The notes under the pieces: model-generated | Told to the model about the DNA's origin: nothing | What the model saw: the letters and a program-made list of their open reading frames with translations, nothing else | Database searches by the model: none | Origin: Faecimorpha stercoravium | GTDB lineage: Bacteria > Bacillota > Clostridia > Lachnospirales > Bianqueaceae | Length of the DNA: 64,000 bases | Assembly: GCA_018712555.1 (NCBI GenBank) | Contig: DVGT01000074.1 | Span: forward strand, 96,155-160,154 | Direction of reading: 5' to 3' | Made by a program: the position numbers and the translations under genes | Shown: positions 60,997 through 64,000 of the stretch, piece after piece | Position numbering within the stretch: position 1 is the first letter of the stretch | How the letters are laid out: each line of letters opens with the position of its first letter

Positions 60997-61785
60997 TTAT
61001 GACACCTTCCCTTTCTCTAATCCCACCGTCAGTTCCTGAATCGGCATTTCATAGATTTTCTCAATCATCGCCTCATCGAGTTTTTCCGGAACGTCGTCAA
61101 ATACAACTTCTCCCTTATGAATGCCCACAATCCGATCCGCATAGGTTTTCGCCACATCCACCTGATGCAGATTAACGATGCAGGCTATTTCGCGTTCCTT
61201 CGTCATCTTCTGAATCTGATCCATGATGATCTTGGACGAGGCCGGATCCAACGAAGCAATCGGCTCATCACATAGGAGCAGCGCCGGATCCTGCATCAAC
61301 GCTCTGGCTATACCCACACGCTGCTTCTGTCCTCCAGACAAATCTCCTGCTCGCTTATAGATCATATCCTTGAGTCCGATCATATCCAGCAGTTCCAGTG
61401 CCTTTCTCTTATCCTCTTCACTGTATTTCCCCAGCACCGCGTCCATGGTTGACATGTATCCCAGTCTTCCATGCAATACATTCTGAAATACAGACAAGCG
61501 ATATACCAGATTAAAGGATTGAAAGATCATACCGATTCGACGGCGCAATGCCTTCAGTTCCTTTTCACTCGTCAGTTTCGCGATATCTGCACCCTCAAAC
61601 CAGATCGAACCATCCGTGGGATCAATCATGCGGTTGATACACCGCAGTACCGTGGACTTTCCGGCGCCGGAGGGGCCGATGATAACCACCAGCTCCCCCT
61701 TATTCACGGAGAAGGATACGTCTTCTACCGCTTTCGTCTCGCCATAATACTTTCTCAAATGCTCTATTCTTAAGATACTCTCCAT
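60997..61785 (-). CDS. phnC: Phosphonate ABC transporter ATP-binding protein PhnC
   Basis: 262 residues. Walker A GPSGAGKST (37-45), signature LSGGQKQRVGIARAL, Walker B ALLLCDEPIASLDP, H-loop NLHQVD. The characteristic GRLGYMSTMDAVLGKYSEED stretch of PhnC is present. Energises phosphonate uptake with the two PhnE proteins and PhnD. Confidence 0.97.
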   Translation of the reverse strand: MESILRIEHLRKYYGETKAVEDVSFSVNKGELVVIIGPSGAGKSTVLRCINRMIDPTDGSIWFEGADIAKLTSEKELKALRRRIGMIFQSFNLVYRLSVFQNVLHGRLGYMSTMDAVLGKYSEEDKRKALELLDMIGLKDMIYKRAGDLSGGQKQRVGIARALMQDPALLLCDEPIASLDPASSKIIMDQIQKMTKEREIACIVNLHQVDVAKTYADRIVGIHKGEVVFDDVPEKLDEAMIEKIYEMPIQELTVGLEKGKVS

Positions 61786-61797
61786 AACATCCTCCGA

Positions 61798-62691
61798 TCA
61801 GTCTGTCAGATTATATTTCTGCTGCAGCTCACGGATGTAGTCATATTCACTGTCTTCGATTGCTACATAATTCTTATTCGGTGCGCCAAAGTATTCCTCA
61901 TCATCATAGTTCAGCAAGAACTCTGTCACTTTGTCTTTCAGCTCCTGCGGAAGATCCTTCTGAATTGCCAGGGGGCTTCCCGGAATCAGTGGAGACTGAT
62001 GAATGACTTTGATCTCGTCTTCCGATACCAGACCTTCATCAATCTGATTCTGCAGCGTATTCGAAGATACCGCCGCAGCGTCTACATTCCCCTGTATGAC
62101 AGCCTGCAGGGCACTCGGATGTGATCCCGCGAACGTTGCGGATTTGAAGAACATGCCATCCGCATGCAATTCGTCGAACGAAATCCGATTATCAATTGCA
62201 TTCAGGATCTCGTTGCTGGGTACCACATTGCCAGAAGTAGAAGACGGATCCACAAACGCGAACGTTTTTCCTTCCAAATCCTCAATGCTTTCAATTCCGC
62301 TATCCGCTCTGGTAACGATATATGAATAATATCCTGTTGCTCCATCTGTCGCTGTGACACATATGCATTCGGCACCCGCTCGCTCTACGGCTGTCACATA
62401 CGCAAAAGGTCCCAGGAGCGCTAATTGTGCCTGTCCTGTACGCATCGCCTCTACTGCCGCATTATAATCAGTCGCGCGGTATGTTGTCACAGGAATCCCG
62501 ATCGCTTCACTCATATGCTGCGCCATCTCATCTCGAAGCTGTACGTCTTTCTCCGAATCTTCCCCGGGGATCAGAACCATGACAAATTCCTCAAGCCCAT
62601 ACGGATTCTCTGCCGCGTTGCTCTCTGAACATCCTGCTAAAGATGCCACTGCCATTACACACATCAGAAGTACCGCTAACTTTTTTCTCAT
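61798..62691 (-). CDS. phnD: Phosphonate-binding lipoprotein PhnD
   Basis: 297 residues from ATG 62691 (AAGGAGTAAGAAA upstream). Signal peptide with lipobox LAGC (Cys21). The periplasmic-binding fold has YNAAVEAMRTGQAQLALLGP, TFAFVDPSSTSGNVVPS and SHPSALQAVIQGNVDAAAVS, the phosphonate-contacting regions. First gene of the operon; phosphite or phosphate-ester binding cannot be excluded. Confidence 0.96.
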   Translation of the reverse strand: MRKKLAVLLMCVMAVASLAGCSESNAAENPYGLEEFVMVLIPGEDSEKDVQLRDEMAQHMSEAIGIPVTTYRATDYNAAVEAMRTGQAQLALLGPFAYVTAVERAGAECICVTATDGATGYYSYIVTRADSGIESIEDLEGKTFAFVDPSSTSGNVVPSNEILNAIDNRISFDELHADGMFFKSATFAGSHPSALQAVIQGNVDAAAVSSNTLQNQIDEGLVSEDEIKVIHQSPLIPGSPLAIQKDLPQELKDKVTEFLLNYDDEEYFGAPNKNYVAIEDSEYDYIRELQQKYNLTD

Positions 62692-62764
62692 TTTCTTACT
62701 CCTTTGCTTTCTTGAAGTTTCTTGGTACGTATCTATTGAACCACGTCTCAATAAAGGTGCTATT

Positions 62765-62778
62765 TTTCACAAGTGAAA
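62765..62778. promoter_or_regulatory. Candidate operator in the phnD/phnF divergent region
   Basis: Inverted repeat TTTCAC-AA-GTGAAA, exact 6-bp arms, midway between the divergent starts. A GntR/UTRA regulator is encoded next to it. Confidence 0.45.
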
Positions 62779-62804
62779 TCAAAGTAAAATCCAGTCTCCG
62801 AATA

Positions 62805-62833
62805 TTGACATCCTGATCGGGGATGATTACAAT
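62805..62833 (+). promoter_or_regulatory. Promoter of the GntR regulator
   Basis: TTGACA (62805-62810), 17 bp, TACAAT (62828-62833). Confidence 0.75.
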
Positions 62834-62854
62834 GTGTGAATGGAGGTGAAACCT

Positions 62855-63574
62855 ATGAAATCCAATCCATCAGTCTCGGACTGGGAGCAAATTTTGGACA
62901 TCATGATTCGAGAAATCCGTAAGCAAACCTACGGAAAGGATCAAAAAATACCTACAGAAAATGAGATGGCCGCTCGTTTTGGTGTGAACCGCAGTGAGAT
63001 TCGCCGTGTATACAAACGTCTGAAAGAATTAGGTTATATCTATTCGATCCGTGGCTGCGGCAGTTTTTATTCCGGCAAACGCTTACGCGTTCCCCTATCC
63101 CTCGTCAGCGGTATGAGCTTCAGCCGTAAGATGGAAGAACTGGGACTTCCTTATCACACCGAGAATATAGAAGCAAGAACCATTCAATATAATCCCAATA
63201 TCTATGAAAACATAGGCGCCGGTCCTGAGGAGTCCATTTGGAAGATCTCGCTTCTTCGTTATGTGAATGAGGAACCCGTAGCCATACATACTCGTTATAT
63301 GCGGGAATCCCTCTTTCCGTCATTACCGGAAAATGCGAGTGCGATTCAATCTTCCACGCAATATATCCATGAACATGGGTATCCTGAAACCGCATCCACC
63401 GATGTGCAAATGGCCGTCACTAACATATCCAAACGTAAACGAGAACTTCTGAATATGCAGTATAGTCAAGAGGCTATCGTGCTGACAGGAAAAACCATTC
63501 GCCCAGAAGATGGACTGATATTGGAGCTTTTCACCACGACCTATCGTTCCAACAGCTTCATCTTTACTCTATAA
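62855..63574 (+). CDS. phnF: GntR/UTRA-family regulator, PhnF-like
   Basis: 239 residues from ATG 62855 (GGAGGTGAAACCT; the ATG at 62840 overlaps that site). Winged helix at 10-75 (IPTENEMAARFGVNRSEIRR, GYIYSIRGCGSFYSGK) and a UTRA ligand-binding domain at about 90-235 (IWKISLLRYVNEEPVAIHTR). Divergent from the phosphonate operon, so probably its repressor, sensing a phosphonate or pathway intermediate. It has its own promoter and terminator. Confidence 0.92.
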   Translation: MKSNPSVSDWEQILDIMIREIRKQTYGKDQKIPTENEMAARFGVNRSEIRRVYKRLKELGYIYSIRGCGSFYSGKRLRVPLSLVSGMSFSRKMEELGLPYHTENIEARTIQYNPNIYENIGAGPEESIWKISLLRYVNEEPVAIHTRYMRESLFPSLPENASAIQSSTQYIHEHGYPETASTDVQMAVTNISKRKRELLNMQYSQEAIVLTGKTIRPEDGLILELFTTTYRSNSFIFTL

Positions 63575-63618
63575 AAAATGGGCTGTCGCACTAATTATTT
63601 AGTGTGACAGCCCATTTT
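63575..63618 (+). terminator. Terminator of the GntR regulator gene
   Basis: 17-nt arms 63578-63594 and 63599-63615 with one G-T mismatch, then TTTT. Confidence 0.85.
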
Positions 63619-63624
63619 CCTATG

Positions 63625-64000
63625 TATCGTCAGATTCCGGGGATCGCATCATTACACCGCCAAGCGATGATACTACACGACGCATAGTATCATCAAAACC
63701 TGGGGGTTTGAGCCTCGGCGGCCTCAGAACACCCCAAAGTGATGATACTACGCGACGCATAGTATCATCAAAATCTGCGATTCTAGCTCTGCGGAGCCTC
63801 GAAAGGGCCCCAAGTGATGATACTACACGACGCATAGTATCATCAAAACCTGCGATTCTAGCTCTACGGAGCCTCGAAAAGGCCCCAAGTGATGATACTA
63901 CGCGACGCATAGTATCATCAAAATCTGCGATTCTAGCTCTGCGGAGCCTCGAAAGGGCCCCAAGTGATGATACTACGCAACACATAGTATCATCAAAATC
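63625..64000. repeat. 75-bp tandem palindromic array (continues beyond the window)
   Basis: The 10-bp arms GATGATACTA and TAGTATCATC with a 9-nt loop recur at 63666, 63741, 63816, 63891 and 63966, exactly 75 bp apart. A degenerate earlier unit begins near 63625. The linker carries a second small stem (AGCTC/GAGCCT). Units 2 and 4 are identical over 75 bp; unit 3 differs at four positions. The stems never vary while loops and linkers do. The array reaches the window end. Confidence 0.95.

Noticed and set aside
63620..63985. 121-residue open frame across the array, with 25-residue repeats (e.g. RVVSSLGALSRLRRA)
   Set aside because: It exists because the unit is 75 bp (25 codons). There is no ribosome site, and the hairpin stems explain the conservation better than a protein does.
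63660..64000. Possible CRISPR array
   Set aside because: The linkers between palindromes are near copies of each other, the period is 75 bp and no cas genes are present, so it is a tandem repeat.
1..64000. tRNA, rRNA, prophage and defence systems
   Set aside because: None was recognised by eye; a tRNAscan or profile search would be needed to exclude small RNAs fully.

Overview
The window looks like chromosome from an endospore-forming, Gram-positive anaerobe of the Clostridia, most like Lachnospiraceae. This rests on a GerA-family germination protein, SpmA/SpmB, an AbrB-type regulator, DegV, a one-gene NADPH-dependent glutamate synthase, ATP-type PEP carboxykinase, a FabK-type fatty-acid cluster, strong GGAGG ribosome sites and TTGACA/TATAAT promoters with 17-bp spacing. 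No rRNA, tRNA, prophage, complete insertion sequence or CRISPR array was seen.

Layout. 1-4.5 kb: end of a spore germination gene, a membrane protein, a MITE-like element and a tldD-pmbA pair. 4.5-8.2 kb: a candidate small RNA, pckA, spmAB and abrB. 8.3-16.6 kb, mostly leftward: an ABC-2 transporter behind a D,D-carboxypeptidase, feoAB, and a glpK-FAH hydrolase pair. 16.8-25.8 kb: GH43 glycosidase and methionine aminopeptidase, an XRE/zinc-ribbon regulator, a lipoprotein, pspA with an SPFH partner, and an aspartate aminotransferase. 24-29 kb leftward: queH, glycosyltransferase, amidohydrolase and mannitol dehydrogenase-like gene. 29-32 kb leftward: GH127 beta-L-arabinofuranosidase, PH-domain protein and lipoprotein. 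32-42 kb leftward: sigma factor and putative anti-sigma, then fabK-fabD-fabG-fabF-accB-fabZ-accC-accD-accA-degV. 42-46.7 kb leftward: zinc-ribbon membrane protein and deoC-deoB-cdd-pdp nucleoside catabolism. 46.8-51.8 kb rightward: glutamate synthase, then DUF5721-htpG-trpS. 51.8-62.7 kb leftward: a complete phosphonate C-P lyase operon, with its divergent GntR regulator at 62.9 kb. 63.6 kb to the end: a 75-bp tandem palindromic array that continues beyond the window.

The phosphonate operon is the most interesting functional unit. It runs phnD-C-E-E-G-H-I-J-K-M, then an inositol-monophosphatase-like gene, then phnL, then a PHP-family phosphoesterase. No phnN or phnP is present. The PHP gene probably plays the cyclic-phosphate dihydrolase (PhnPP) role described in Eggerthella lenta. 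The phosphatase-like gene sits where no standard C-P lyase step calls for it. PhnK carries an added four-cysteine ribbon near its N-terminus.

The other striking signal is structural. A ~97-103 bp nested-palindrome repeat occurs at three loci, each made of one or more units plus a terminal half unit, and two of the half units supply gene stop codons. One locus lies inside the fatty-acid operon. The 75-bp array at the right end has invariant hairpin stems. An orphan promoter-terminator unit beside pckA may encode a CU-rich, Shine-Dalgarno-pairing small RNA.
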